This document shows, in pieces, positions 8,201-18,066 of a stretch of 64,000 nucleotides of DNA; position 1 is the stretch's first letter; every line of letters starts with the position of its first letter. This stretch comes from Myxococcaceae bacterium JPH2. Its GTDB lineage: Bacteria; Myxococcota; Myxococcia; Myxococcales; Myxococcaceae. The stretch is from positions 248,001 to 312,000 of the forward strand of contig JAEMGR010000003.1 of NCBI GenBank assembly GCA_016458225.1, given 5' to 3'. Under the pieces are notes generated by a model. It saw only the letters and a list, made by a program, of their open reading frames with translations, had not been told where the DNA came from and made no database searches. Both the position numbers and the translations under genes were made by a program.

Positions 8201-9364
8201 TCAGGGCGTGGCCTGGATGAAGCGCGCCGCCGCGTGCATCGCCTCCAGGTCCGCGTGCCGCGTCAGGTACATCTCGTTGCCCAGGAGGCTGTGGTAGACG
8301 GCCGGCAGCTCGCGGTGCAGCAACAAGTCGCGCCCCAGGTGTTCCACGATTTGCGCGTGCGAGTGCAGGTACTTCCGCTCGGCGCGCCGCGCGCTGTGAC
8401 ACACGTGGAAGCGCGGCGTGTAGCGAAAGTCTCCCACGGGGTCACCCGTCACCACGCGGGCCCAGAGCCGGTACACGTCGATGTCGCACGTGTAGTTCAT
8501 CATGTCCGTCATGAAGCCACCGGGTGGCCGCAGGTTGGCCTCCAGCGCCACGAAGCGCCCGTCCGGCAGACGGAAGAACTCCAGGTGGAACCAGCGCTCG
8601 CGCAGCCCGAACGCCGCCACGACCTGCCGGCCCAGCACATCCAGGGCCGGAGGAATCTCCTGGAGGCTCCAGAACGAGATGTCGCGCTGCTCCAGCACCG
8701 TCTCCATGCCCCCATCGCTGTACTGATGGCTGAGCGCGAAGACGATGGCGCCATGACGGTCCACGATGCCGTCGTACGTGACGATGGTGCCGCGCACGAA
8801 GCGCTGCGCCACGTATGACGTGGGCAGCGGCTGCGCGAGCGCGGTGTCGACCTCGGCGTCGCGGGTGACCTTGAACGTGTGCGCGGCGCCCACGCCCACG
8901 TCCGGCTTGAGCACCAGCGGATAGCCCACGCGCGCGGCGAAGGCCTTCACCTGCTCGGCGTCGCGCACGCGCTCCAGGTCCGGGTGCGCCACGCCCGCCT
9001 CGCGGAACACGTCCGCCATGCCCGACTTGGAGCGCAGCCGCGCCATCGCGTCCGGCAGGAGCCCCGGGACATGGAAGTCCTCGCGCAGCCGCGCCTCGGC
9101 CTCCAGCCACGACTCGTTGAGGGACTCGATGCGGTGGATGCGTCCGTGACGCCACGTGAGGTAGCCCGTGGCGCGCAAGAGCGCGTCGTCGTCATGGAGG
9201 GTGGGGACGAAGAAGTACTCGCGCATCGCCTCGCGCAGCTCGGGGCGCAGCGAGTCGTAGGGCGCATCGCCAATGCCAAGCACGGTGACGCCACGCTCGC
9301 GCAAGGCGGTGACGAAGTGGAAGTAGTGGGGCGGGAACTGGGGGGAGATGAAGACGAAGTTCAT
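8201..9364 (-). CDS. ATP-grasp domain ligase
   Basis: A 387-residue ATP-grasp enzyme. The N-terminus (MNFVFISPQFPPHY) is a Rossmann-like pre-ATP-grasp domain. The ATP-binding part includes VGYPLVLKPDVGVGAAHT (near residue 145) and the metal-binding end LEFFRLPDGRFVALEANLRPPGG (about residue 265), where Glu and Asn coordinate magnesium. These enzymes form amide or thioester bonds through acyl phosphates, as in carboxylase, peptide-ligase and natural-product tailoring reactions; the substrate is unknown. The start at 9364 is chosen from the pre-ATP-grasp strand; the frame extends to 9598, but that part has no family features. It is transcribed alone and converges on the TIGR02265 gene. Confidence 0.87.
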   Translation of the reverse strand: MNFVFISPQFPPHYFHFVTALRERGVTVLGIGDAPYDSLRPELREAMREYFFVPTLHDDDALLRATGYLTWRHGRIHRIESLNESWLEAEARLREDFHVPGLLPDAMARLRSKSGMADVFREAGVAHPDLERVRDAEQVKAFAARVGYPLVLKPDVGVGAAHTFKVTRDAEVDTALAQPLPTSYVAQRFVRGTIVTYDGIVDRHGAIVFALSHQYSDGGMETVLEQRDISFWSLQEIPPALDVLGRQVVAAFGLRERWFHLEFFRLPDGRFVALEANLRPPGGFMTDMMNYTCDIDVYRLWARVVTGDPVGDFRYTPRFHVCHSARRAERKYLHSHAQIVEHLGRDLLLHRELPAVYHSLLGNEMYLTRHADLEAMHAAARFIQATP

Positions 9365-9497
9365 GGCTCCTGTCGGGCGCGACCCCGCATCGCCACCATA
9401 GCGCGCTCTCCGCGCCGCCTGAACGGCCGAGGCCCCCTGGCGCCCGACTCCACGAATCCGGACAATCCACCGCATCAACCCCCGACGTGGAGGCGGC

Positions 9498-9758
9498 ATG
9501 CAGCTCAAGCATTGGGTCGTAGCGACCTGTCTTGCATTGGGAGTGACGGCCTGTGGCATCGAGGCGCCCGACAGCACCTCCGACGCCACGCCCGCCACGG
9601 AGTCATTGGACCAGAGCCACAGCGCGCTCGTCCTGACCTGTGACTACGACGGGTGCCCCGCGGGGACCTGCGTCACCCGCTTCATCGTCGACAAGCGTTG
9701 CCCTGGCGGCTACCGCTACGTCTGCGAGGCGCCTGCCCCGGGCACGACCTGCAGCTGA
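9498..9758 (+). CDS. small Cys-rich lipoprotein
   Basis: An 86-residue secreted lipoprotein. Residues 1-19 are a signal peptide ending in the lipobox GVTAC (lipidated Cys19). The mature part has an acidic, Ser/Thr-rich spacer and then a compact C-terminal region with six cysteines (CDYDGC, GTC, KRC, YVC, TTC), presumably a disulfide-stabilised knot. Small Cys-rich lipoproteins of this layout are common in myxobacteria and are of unknown function. GGAGG at 9489-9493 gives a good ribosome-binding site four bases upstream. It lies alone between the divergent ATP-grasp gene and the convergent LysR-type gene. Confidence 0.8.
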   Translation: MQLKHWVVATCLALGVTACGIEAPDSTSDATPATESLDQSHSALVLTCDYDGCPAGTCVTRFIVDKRCPGGYRYVCEAPAPGTTCS

Positions 9759-9765
9759 CGCCGCG

Positions 9766-10038
9766 TCAATCGCGCCGCGGAGCGAGGTCCTTCACCGTGC
9801 TCACCGCCACGTCCACCTCCGCGAGGATGCGGCGCGCGTGCGTGAGGAACACCTCGCCCGCGGGCAAGAGGCGCATGCCTCGGGGAACGCGCTCGAACAG
9901 GCGCGTGCCCAGCTCATCCTCCAGCGCGAGGATGTGACGGCTGAGGGGTGGCTGGGTGAGGTGGAGCCGGCGCGCGGCGCGACCCACGTGCCCCTCCTCG
10001 GCCACCGCAACGAAGGACTCCAGGTGCGTGATGCTCAC
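9766..10038 (-). CDS. stand-alone LysR-type HTH protein (no effector domain)
   Basis: A 90-residue protein consisting only of the winged HTH and linker helix of a LysR-type regulator: ITHLESFVAVAEEGHVGRAA, then LHLTQPPLSRHI (recognition helix) and LFERVPRGM (wing), ending after the linker helix. Full LysR regulators are about 300 residues with a C-terminal periplasmic-binding-type effector domain, which is missing here. The stop is followed within seven bases by the convergent lipoprotein gene, so there is no room for the rest. It starts at GTG 10038 and diverges from map over about 100 bases, so it may act there. It could be a truncated relic or a functional mini-regulator. Confidence 0.72.
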   Translation of the reverse strand: MSITHLESFVAVAEEGHVGRAARRLHLTQPPLSRHILALEDELGTRLFERVPRGMRLLPAGEVFLTHARRILAEVDVAVSTVKDLAPRRD

Positions 10039-10140
10039 GGGCGCAAGGCTAGCCCGAGCCGCGCCCACCTCGCACGCCCCGCCCGCGTCATGCCGAGACA
10101 GCATTGGACCGGTCAACACAGCGGGTGCCACCTTGCCCGC

Positions 10141-10908
10141 ATGAACATCCCCCTCTTCAAGGGACAGGAACTGGAGCGCATCCGCCGAGCAGGCGACGCC
10201 GCCGCGCGGACGCTGGCCCACGTGGCGGAGCGCCTCACCCCGGGCATCACCACGGCGGACATCGACACGTGGGTGCGCGAGGACACGGCACGCCGCCAGG
10301 GCACGCCCAGCCAGCTGGGCTACAAGGGCTTCCCCGCCTCGGTGTGCACCAGCCGCAACCAGGTGGTGTGCCACGGCGTCCCGCGCACGGACGAGCGGCT
10401 TGGGCTCGGGGACATCATCAACGTGGACGTCACGACGTGCCTGGACGGCTACCACGGAGACTGCTCCGCCACGTTCTGCGTGGGCGAGGTGTCCGAGGAC
10501 GCGCGTCACATCGTGGACGTGGCGCGACGGTGCCGGGACGCGGGCATCGCGGTGCTGCGCCACGGCGTCCGCATGGGGGACGTGGGCGCCGCCATCGATG
10601 ACCTGGCGCGCGCGGAGGGGTGCAGCGTGGTGCAAGAGTTCGGGGGACACGGCATCGGCCGGAGCATGCACGGCCCGCCGCAGGTGTCCCACGTGGGGCG
10701 CCGAGGCACGGGCATCACGCTGCGCTCGGGCATGGTGCTCACCATCGAGCCCATGGTGAACCTGGGGCGCCCGGACATCCGCATCCTCCCCGACGGCTGG
10801 ACGGTGGTGACGGCGGACGGGAGCCTCTCCGCCCAGTTCGAGCACACCGTGCTCATCACCCGCGACGGTTACGAAATCCTCACGGGCCCGGTGCCTCCCG
10901 TGGCGTGA
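10141..10908 (+). CDS. map: methionine aminopeptidase, type I
   Basis: A 255-residue cytosolic enzyme that removes the initiator Met from new proteins. All five metal ligands of the pita-bread fold are visible: Asp96 and Asp107 (NVDVTT and HGDCSA), His170 (GGHGIG), Glu203 (TIEP) and Glu234 (FEHT), plus the substrate-contacting His79 (VVCHGV). The length matches type Ia enzymes without the N-terminal SH3-binding extension. ATG 10141 begins MNIPLFKG, close to the usual start. It is divergent from the mini-LysR gene and 66 bases upstream of the aldehyde dehydrogenase. Genomes in this group often carry more than one map, so this may be a paralogue and not the essential copy. Confidence 0.93.
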   Translation: MNIPLFKGQELERIRRAGDAAARTLAHVAERLTPGITTADIDTWVREDTARRQGTPSQLGYKGFPASVCTSRNQVVCHGVPRTDERLGLGDIINVDVTTCLDGYHGDCSATFCVGEVSEDARHIVDVARRCRDAGIAVLRHGVRMGDVGAAIDDLARAEGCSVVQEFGGHGIGRSMHGPPQVSHVGRRGTGITLRSGMVLTIEPMVNLGRPDIRILPDGWTVVTADGSLSAQFEHTVLITRDGYEILTGPVPPVA

Positions 10909-10974
10909 GGCCGCAAGTTCTCCGGCGGGAAAAACACGCGGGTCGTACATTGGGCCTCGATGAAAGGACCCGCG

Positions 10975-12591
10975 ATGACGTCACTGGACGACCTGTTCCC
11001 TTCCGACGCGCAGATTCCCGAGGCCGTGCGACTGCCGGCCTACCTCGAGCAGCGGGAGTACCTGGTGGACGGCGAGCTGCGCCGCTGGGAGGGTGAACTC
11101 AACCCCGTGCAGAGCCCCGTCTACGTGCGCACGGACCAGGGCCCTCAAGCCCGCGTGATTGGCGCCACGCCGCTGCTCACCTCGCGCGAGTCGCTCGCGG
11201 CCCTGGACGCGGCGGTGAAGGCGTATGACCTGGGGCGCGGCGTGTGGCCCACGCTGCGAGTGGCCCAGCGCATCGAGCACGTGGAGCGCTTCCTCGCCGC
11301 CATGCGCCAGCAGCGCACCGCGGTCGTCAACCTGCTCATGTGGGAGATTGGCAAGACGCAGGGCGACTCGGAGAAGGAGTTCGACCGCACGGTGGACCTC
11401 ATCGTCGAGACCATCCGCGCGCTCAAGGAGCTGGACCGCACCTCGTCCCGCTTCGTCCAGGAGCAGGGCATCATGGCGCAGATTCGCCGCGCGCCCATGG
11501 GCGTGGCCCTGTGCATGGGCCCGTACAACTACCCGCTCAACGAGACCTTCAGCACGCTGTTCCCCGCGCTGCTCATGGGCAACACCGTGGTGTTCAAGCC
11601 CGCCAAGTTCGGCGTGCTGCTCATCCAGCCGCTGCTGACCGCGTTCCGCGACTGCTTCCCGCCCGGCGTCATCAACATCATCTACGGCAAGGGCCGCGAG
11701 ACGGTGGGCGCGCTGATGGAGAGCGGCAAGGTGGACGTGTTCGCGTTCATTGGCACCAACAAGGGCGCCAGCGAGCTCAAGCGCATGCACCCGCGCCCGC
11801 ATCGCCTCAAGGCCGTGCTCGGCCTGGACGCGAAGAACCCGGCCATCATCCTGGAGGACGCGGACCTCGACAACGCGGTGAAGGAGTGCGTCACCGGCAC
11901 GCTGTCGTTCAACGGCCAGCGCTGCACGGCGCTCAAGCTGCTGGTGGTCCACCGCAGCATCGTGGGGCCCTTCCTGGAGCGCTTCACCGCCGCCGTGGAG
12001 AAGCTCAAGCCCGGCATGCCGTGGGAGCCGGGCGTGTCCATCACCCCGCTGCCCGAGCCCGGCAAGGCCACCTACCTCCAGGGGCTCGTGGATGACGCGG
12101 TGGCCAAGGGCGCGCGCATCGTGAACGCGCGCGGCGGCCAGTCCGCCCGCTCGTTCTACGCGCCCACCATCGTGTATCCGGTGACGAGCGACATGCGGCT
12201 GGCCACCGAGGAGCAGTTCGGGCCCGTGGTGCCGGTGATGGTCTTCGACCACGAGGACGAGGTGGTGAAGCTGGTGGTCAACTCCAGCTTCGGCCAGCAG
12301 CTCAGCCTGTTCGGGCGAGACTCGGCGCGCATCGGCCGGCTCATCGACGCGTTCTCCAACCAGGTGGGCCGCATCAACATCAACTGCCAGTGCCAGCGCG
12401 GCCCGGACACGTTCCCCTTCAACGGCCGGAAGGACTCGGCCGAGGGCACGCTGTCCGTGGCGGACGCGCTGCGCGTCTTCTCCATCCGCACGCTCGTGGC
12501 GGCGAAGACGACGCCCGACAACACCGCGCTCGTGCAGTCCATCCTCACGCGGCACGAGTCCACGTTCCTCACCACCGACTTCCTCTTCTAG
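10975..12591 (+). CDS. NADP-dependent (GapN-like) aldehyde dehydrogenase
   Basis: A 538-residue ALDH-superfamily enzyme closest to non-phosphorylating glyceraldehyde-3-phosphate dehydrogenases. Visible features are the Asn of the oxyanion hole in GPYNYP (Asn184), the cofactor-binding strand VVFKPAK, the nucleophile Cys317 in FNGQRCTA, and a C-terminal RGPDTFPFNGRKDS block typical of the GapN group. The usual catalytic Glu motif LELGGK is replaced by LGLDAK (residues 282-287), so the Glu position is Gly and an Asp lies two residues later. The start at 10975 has AAAGGA six bases upstream; the ATG at 10960 overlaps that site. It is followed by a terminator hairpin and converges on ettA. Confidence 0.88.
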   Translation: MTSLDDLFPSDAQIPEAVRLPAYLEQREYLVDGELRRWEGELNPVQSPVYVRTDQGPQARVIGATPLLTSRESLAALDAAVKAYDLGRGVWPTLRVAQRIEHVERFLAAMRQQRTAVVNLLMWEIGKTQGDSEKEFDRTVDLIVETIRALKELDRTSSRFVQEQGIMAQIRRAPMGVALCMGPYNYPLNETFSTLFPALLMGNTVVFKPAKFGVLLIQPLLTAFRDCFPPGVINIIYGKGRETVGALMESGKVDVFAFIGTNKGASELKRMHPRPHRLKAVLGLDAKNPAIILEDADLDNAVKECVTGTLSFNGQRCTALKLLVVHRSIVGPFLERFTAAVEKLKPGMPWEPGVSITPLPEPGKATYLQGLVDDAVAKGARIVNARGGQSARSFYAPTIVYPVTSDMRLATEEQFGPVVPVMVFDHEDEVVKLVVNSSFGQQLSLFGRDSARIGRLIDAFSNQVGRININCQCQRGPDTFPFNGRKDSAEGTLSVADALRVFSIRTLVAAKTTPDNTALVQSILTRHESTFLTTDFLF

Positions 12592-12603
12592 TCGGAGTGG
12601 CGT

Positions 12604-12632
12604 GCCGGCTCCCTCGCGACAGGGGAGCCGGC
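12604..12632. terminator. hairpin between aldehyde dehydrogenase and ettA
   Basis: A perfect 10-bp inverted repeat (arms 12604-12613 and 12623-12632, GCCGGCTCCC paired with its complement) with a nine-base loop. It lies between the stops of two convergent genes. There is no clear T-run, which is usual in very GC-rich genomes. It could serve both strands. Confidence 0.7.
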
Positions 12633-12648
12633 GTCACCGCGGCTCGCG

Positions 12649-14328
<1,680 letters not shown>

Positions 14329-14511
14329 CGCGGCTCTGCCTGTCTCCGGAGGGTTGGGGGTCCTGCGGATACTAGGGAGGGCCAGCGGGCGCAAGGCGGG
14401 AACTCGCGACCCCGCCACGCCTCGGACAGTCCCCGGTGACCCGAGGGGCGCGGTGCGTTGGCGCACTCTGCCCTGACGCCTGGGCGCCGGGGTGTTAGAG
14501 GAAGCGGCGCC

Positions 14512-15456
14512 ATGTCCGAGCCTCCTTCTCCCGCCCTGGAGCTCCAGGGTCTCTCCAAGCGGTACGGAACCTTCACCGCGCTCCAGTCGGTCGACCTCTC
14601 CATCCGCCCCGGAGAAATCTTCGCGCTCCTGGGTCCGAACGGCGCCGGCAAGACGACGCTCATCGGCAGCGTGTGTGGCCTGGTGCGCAAGACCGCGGGC
14701 ACCATCCGCGTCTTCGGCCGGGACCTGGACGCGGACCCGGTGGGGCCGCGCTACGAGCTGGGGCTCGTGCCGCAGGAGATCAACTTCGACCCGTTCTTCA
14801 CCGTGGCCGAGTCCCTGCGCATCCAGCAGGGCTACTACGGCCGCCCGCGCGACGACGCCCGCGTGGACGAGGTGCTCACCGCGCTCAACCTCCAGGGCAA
14901 GAAGGACTCGCTCACGCGCGCCCTGTCCGGAGGCATGAAGCGCCGGCTGCTCATCGCCAAGGCGCTGGTGCACAAGCCGCGGCTCGTCTTCCTGGACGAG
15001 CCCACCGCGGGCGTGGACGTGGAGCTGCGCCGCGACCTCTGGACGTACGTGCGCAAGCTCGCGTCCGAGGGCACCACCATCGTCCTCACCACGCACTACC
15101 TGGAAGAGGCCGAGGAGCTGGCGGACCGCGTGGGCATCATCAACGAGGGCCGCCTGCTGATGGTGGAGGACAAGGCCGCGCTCCTGCGCCGCTTCGGCGA
15201 GAAGCGCCTGGTGGTGACGTTCGCCACGCCGCTGCCCGCGCTGCCCGAGGTGGGCCAGCGCTTCTCCGCGCGACTGTCCGAGGATGGCCGCACGCTCACC
15301 TACGTGGAGCGCGATGGCTGCGCGCCCGCGGGAGACCTGCTCCGCGCGCTGTACGCGGACGGGCTGCCCATCGCGGACGTGGAGACGCGCCGCTCCCGCC
15401 TGGAGGACGTGCTCATCGAAGTGCTGCGGGGCCGCCCCTCCGCCTCCGCCGCCTGA
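14512..15456 (+). CDS. ABC-2 exporter ATP-binding protein
   Basis: A 314-residue ATPase subunit: Walker [10 protein letters not shown] (about residues 44-52), Q-loop LVPQE, signature LSGGMKRR, Walker [14 protein letters not shown] and switch TTHYLEE. A C-terminal accessory domain of about 90 residues follows, as in multidrug/polysaccharide/Nod-type exporters. AGAGGAAG lies about eight bases before ATG 14512. The permease follows after 32 bases, so the two form a dimeric exporter at the inner membrane. The substrate is unknown; related pairs export drugs, lipids or glycans. Confidence 0.93.
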   Translation: MSEPPSPALELQGLSKRYGTFTALQSVDLSIRPGEIFALLGPNGAGKTTLIGSVCGLVRKTAGTIRVFGRDLDADPVGPRYELGLVPQEINFDPFFTVAESLRIQQGYYGRPRDDARVDEVLTALNLQGKKDSLTRALSGGMKRRLLIAKALVHKPRLVFLDEPTAGVDVELRRDLWTYVRKLASEGTTIVLTTHYLEEAEELADRVGIINEGRLLMVEDKAALLRRFGEKRLVVTFATPLPALPEVGQRFSARLSEDGRTLTYVERDGCAPAGDLLRALYADGLPIADVETRRSRLEDVLIEVLRGRPSASAA

Positions 15457-15488
15457 ACACCCTCTTCGCGCGAAAGTCCTCCGCCGCC

Positions 15489-16250
15489 ATGAACGTCCTT
15501 GGGATGCAGACGCTGTTCGTGAAGGAGGTCCGGCGCTTCATGCGCGTGCCGGGCCAGACCGTCCTCTCACCCCTCATCAGCACCACGCTCTATTTCATCG
15601 TCTTCGGCTACTCCATCTCCGGCCGCGTCCACGAGGTGGAGGGCCAGCCCTACCTGCACTTCATCGTGCCGGGGCTCGTCTTCCTCGGCATCGCCAACAA
15701 CGCCTTCCTCAACAGCAGCTCCTCGCTGTTCATCACCAAGATTCAGGGCACGGTGGTGGACCTGCTCGTCGCGCCGCTGGGGCCCGGCGAGCTGATGGCC
15801 GGCTTCATCGGCGGCGCCATGGTGCGCGGGCTCGTGGTGGGCGGACTCACGTGGGCGGTCGCCGCGCTCTTCTCCGGCTTCAGCCTGGAGCACGCGCTGG
15901 TGACGGCCTACTTCCTGTTCATCTCCAGCTACGTCTTCAGCGTGCTGGGCATGCTCGCGGCCATCTGGGCGGAGAAGTTCGAGCAGATCAACTTCTTCCC
16001 GACCTTCGTCATGCTGCCGCTCACGTTCCTCGGCGGCGTCTTCTACTCGGTGCGCGAGCTGCCCGCGCCGTGGAACACCATCAGCCTCTTCAACCCCATG
16101 GTCTACATGGTGGAGGGGCTGCGCTACGGCATGCTCGGCTCCAGCATCTTCTCGCCCGCGGTGGGCGGCGCCATCCTCGCCGTCGTGGCCGCGGTGGCCA
16201 CGGTGGTCGTCTACGTCGTGCTGCGCTCCGGCTACCGCATGAAGGCGTAA
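15489..16250 (+). CDS. ABC-2 type exporter permease
   Basis: A 253-residue inner-membrane protein with about six hydrophobic segments ([86 protein letters not shown], and [21 protein letters not shown] at the end). This is the ABC-2 permease fold; the [13 protein letters not shown] loop is typical of the NodJ/DrrB-like group. It is the membrane partner of the ATPase immediately upstream. ATG 15489 gives the expected N-terminus, though no strong ribosome-binding site is seen, which suggests coupling to the upstream gene. A hairpin follows the stop. Confidence 0.92.
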   Translation: MNVLGMQTLFVKEVRRFMRVPGQTVLSPLISTTLYFIVFGYSISGRVHEVEGQPYLHFIVPGLVFLGIANNAFLNSSSSLFITKIQGTVVDLLVAPLGPGELMAGFIGGAMVRGLVVGGLTWAVAALFSGFSLEHALVTAYFLFISSYVFSVLGMLAAIWAEKFEQINFFPTFVMLPLTFLGGVFYSVRELPAPWNTISLFNPMVYMVEGLRYGMLGSSIFSPAVGGAILAVVAAVATVVVYVVLRSGYRMKA

Positions 16251-16258
16251 CGCGCGCC

Positions 16259-16287
16259 CGCCCCCGCTCCGCCACGGCGCGGGGGCG
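16259..16287 (+). terminator. hairpin after ABC exporter permease
   Basis: A 9-bp perfect inverted repeat (arms 16259-16267 and 16279-16287, CGCCCCCGC paired with its complement) with an 11-base loop, nine bases after the permease stop. It probably ends the exporter transcript before the kinase gene. Confidence 0.6.
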
Positions 16288-16368
16288 CACAGCAGGTCAC
16301 ATTCGAGCCGCCCTCACCACCTCTGTATTTCCCGTCCGGTGAGAAAGAGGGATATCCTCCGGGGGCTC

Positions 16369-18045
16369 ATGGCGGTGCCTTTCGGGAAGTACGAACTGCT
16401 GCGAAAAATCGCCTCCGGCGGGATGGGCCAGGTGTTCCTGGCGCGCGAGCATGGAACGGGCTTCGAACGCCTGGTCGTGCTCAAGCTCATCCTCCCGCAC
16501 CTGGCCGAGGACGAAGAGTTCCTCGACATGTTCCTGGAGGAAGCGCGACTGGTGGCGCGCCTGTCCCACCCCAACCTCATCACCATTCTCGACCTCACGG
16601 AGATTGAAGGCCGGCACTGCCTGGCCATGGAGTACGTGCAGGGCGAGGACGTGCGCCGGCTGGACAAGTTCGCGCGCGCGCAGAACCGGCCGCTCCCCGT
16701 GGGGCTGGTGCTGCGCGTCATCGCGGACGCGGCGGCGGGCCTGTCGTACGCGCACAACGCGCGTGACGCGCAAGGCCAGCCGCTGCGGCTGGTGCACCGC
16801 GACGTGTCACCGCAGAACGTGTTGGTCGGCTTCGACGGGGGCGTGAAGGTCATCGACTTCGGCGTGGCCAAGGCGGCCACCAGTGGCCAGCAGACGGCCA
16901 CCGGCGTGCTGAAGGGCAAGTACCCGTACATGTCGCCCGAGCAGGCCAGCGGCCTGTCCGTGGACGCGCGCAGCGACCAGTTCGCGCTCGGCGTGGTGAT
17001 GTGGGAGCTGCTCACCGGCAAGCGCCTCTTCAAGGGCGAGTCGGACCTGATGACGCTGCGGCTGGTGAAGGACTGCCAGGTGCCGCCTCCGTCGCAGCTC
17101 AACCCGGCGGTGCCCACGAGCCTGGACGCCATCGTCCTCAAGGCGCTCGCGCCCACCGCGGACGGACGCTACGCGGACTGCGCCGCGTTCCGCCTGGCGC
17201 TGGAGGACTACGCGCTCAACGAGCGGCTGCCCTCGAGCAGCGCGCACCTGGCCGCGTACCTGCGGGAGCTGTACACGGACCGCATCACGAAGGAGGCGGA
17301 CCCGGCGACGTTGGATCAGCTCGCCGAGGACGCGGACCTCGACTCGCGCTCCAACTCGTCGCGCAGCGGCGTGCCCAGCGCGATGCCGCGCCCCACGAAC
17401 TCGCGCGCCCTGCCCCGGCCCCCGGGCGTGCCCTCCGCCACCCGCTCGCGGCAGTCGACCCCGCCGCAGGCGCCGCAGCCCGTGGCGCCCGCGCCCGTGA
17501 AGGAAGCCACGCGAGGGACCGCGCGGCTGCCTCGGCCGGACTTCGAGTCGCGCAAGCCCCGGTGGCTGCCGGTCGCGGCGGGAGGCGCGGCGCTGGTGCT
17601 GGCGGGCGCGGCGGTGCTGCTGCTCCGCGAGCCCGCTGGTGCGGCGAGCGTGACGCCTCCGCCCCTGCCGCAGACGCAGGCCCAGGCGCCCGCGACGCCC
17701 GGGGAGCAGGTCCCCACGAAGCCGGAGGCGGTGGAGCCGACGCCTCGGCCCGAGACGCCGGAGTCCATCTCGCTGCTCGTGACGAGCGAGCCTCCTGGCG
17801 CCGCGGTGCAGGTGGCGGGCGAGGCGCACGGGACGACGCCCGTGCAGCTCCCCATGGTGCCCGGCGCGCCCGCGGTGCCAGTGACGGTGGCGCTCAACGG
17901 CTACGAGCCGGTGACGCGGCTGGTGTCCGCCGCGGACGCGCCCCAGGTCCGGGTGGAGCTGCCGCGCCGCGCGGTGAAGACGCCCGGCGGCACGAAGCGC
18001 TCGCCGGGCATGGGCCCTTCGCTCGGCATCAAGACGGGGCGCTGA
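16369..18045 (+). CDS. Hanks-type Ser/Thr protein kinase with PEGA-like C-terminus
   Basis: A 558-residue transmembrane kinase. The kinase domain (residues about 8-282) has the Gly loop IASGGMGQV, ATP-binding Lys39 (VVLKL), catalytic HRDVSPQN (Asp145), DFG at 163-165 and MSPEQ before the P+1 loop; it looks active. A Pro/Ser/Arg-rich juxtamembrane linker follows, then one membrane helix (399-419) and a Pro-rich spacer. A beta-rich PEGA-like domain (about 466-533; VTSEPPGAAVQV, GTTPVQLP) should lie outside the inner membrane. HRDVSPQN is characteristic of myxobacterial kinases. The start at 16369 is preferred to GTG 16339 because kinase homology begins just after it. It converges on the M20 peptidase gene. 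Confidence 0.92.
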   Translation: MAVPFGKYELLRKIASGGMGQVFLAREHGTGFERLVVLKLILPHLAEDEEFLDMFLEEARLVARLSHPNLITILDLTEIEGRHCLAMEYVQGEDVRRLDKFARAQNRPLPVGLVLRVIADAAAGLSYAHNARDAQGQPLRLVHRDVSPQNVLVGFDGGVKVIDFGVAKAATSGQQTATGVLKGKYPYMSPEQASGLSVDARSDQFALGVVMWELLTGKRLFKGESDLMTLRLVKDCQVPPPSQLNPAVPTSLDAIVLKALAPTADGRYADCAAFRLALEDYALNERLPSSSAHLAAYLRELYTDRITKEADPATLDQLAEDADLDSRSNSSRSGVPSAMPRPTNSRALPRPPGVPSATRSRQSTPPQAPQPVAPAPVKEATRGTARLPRPDFESRKPRWLPVAAGGAALVLAGAAVLLLREPAGAASVTPPPLPQTQAQAPATPGEQVPTKPEAVEPTPRPETPESISLLVTSEPPGAAVQVAGEAHGTTPVQLPMVPGAPAVPVTVALNGYEPVTRLVSAADAPQVRVELPRRAVKTPGGTKRSPGMGPSLGIKTGR

Positions 18046-18066
18046 GGCCCCGCCTCGGTTGCCGGG

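Noticed and set aside
10981-12555. A 524-codon open frame on the minus strand opposite the aldehyde dehydrogenase
   Set aside because: His/Arg/Gly/Ala-rich composition with no domain; it is a mirror of GC-biased codon use in the real gene. The same applies to long frames at 12682-14439 (+), 18079-19656 (+), 55345-56739 (+), 24878-26338 (+) and others.
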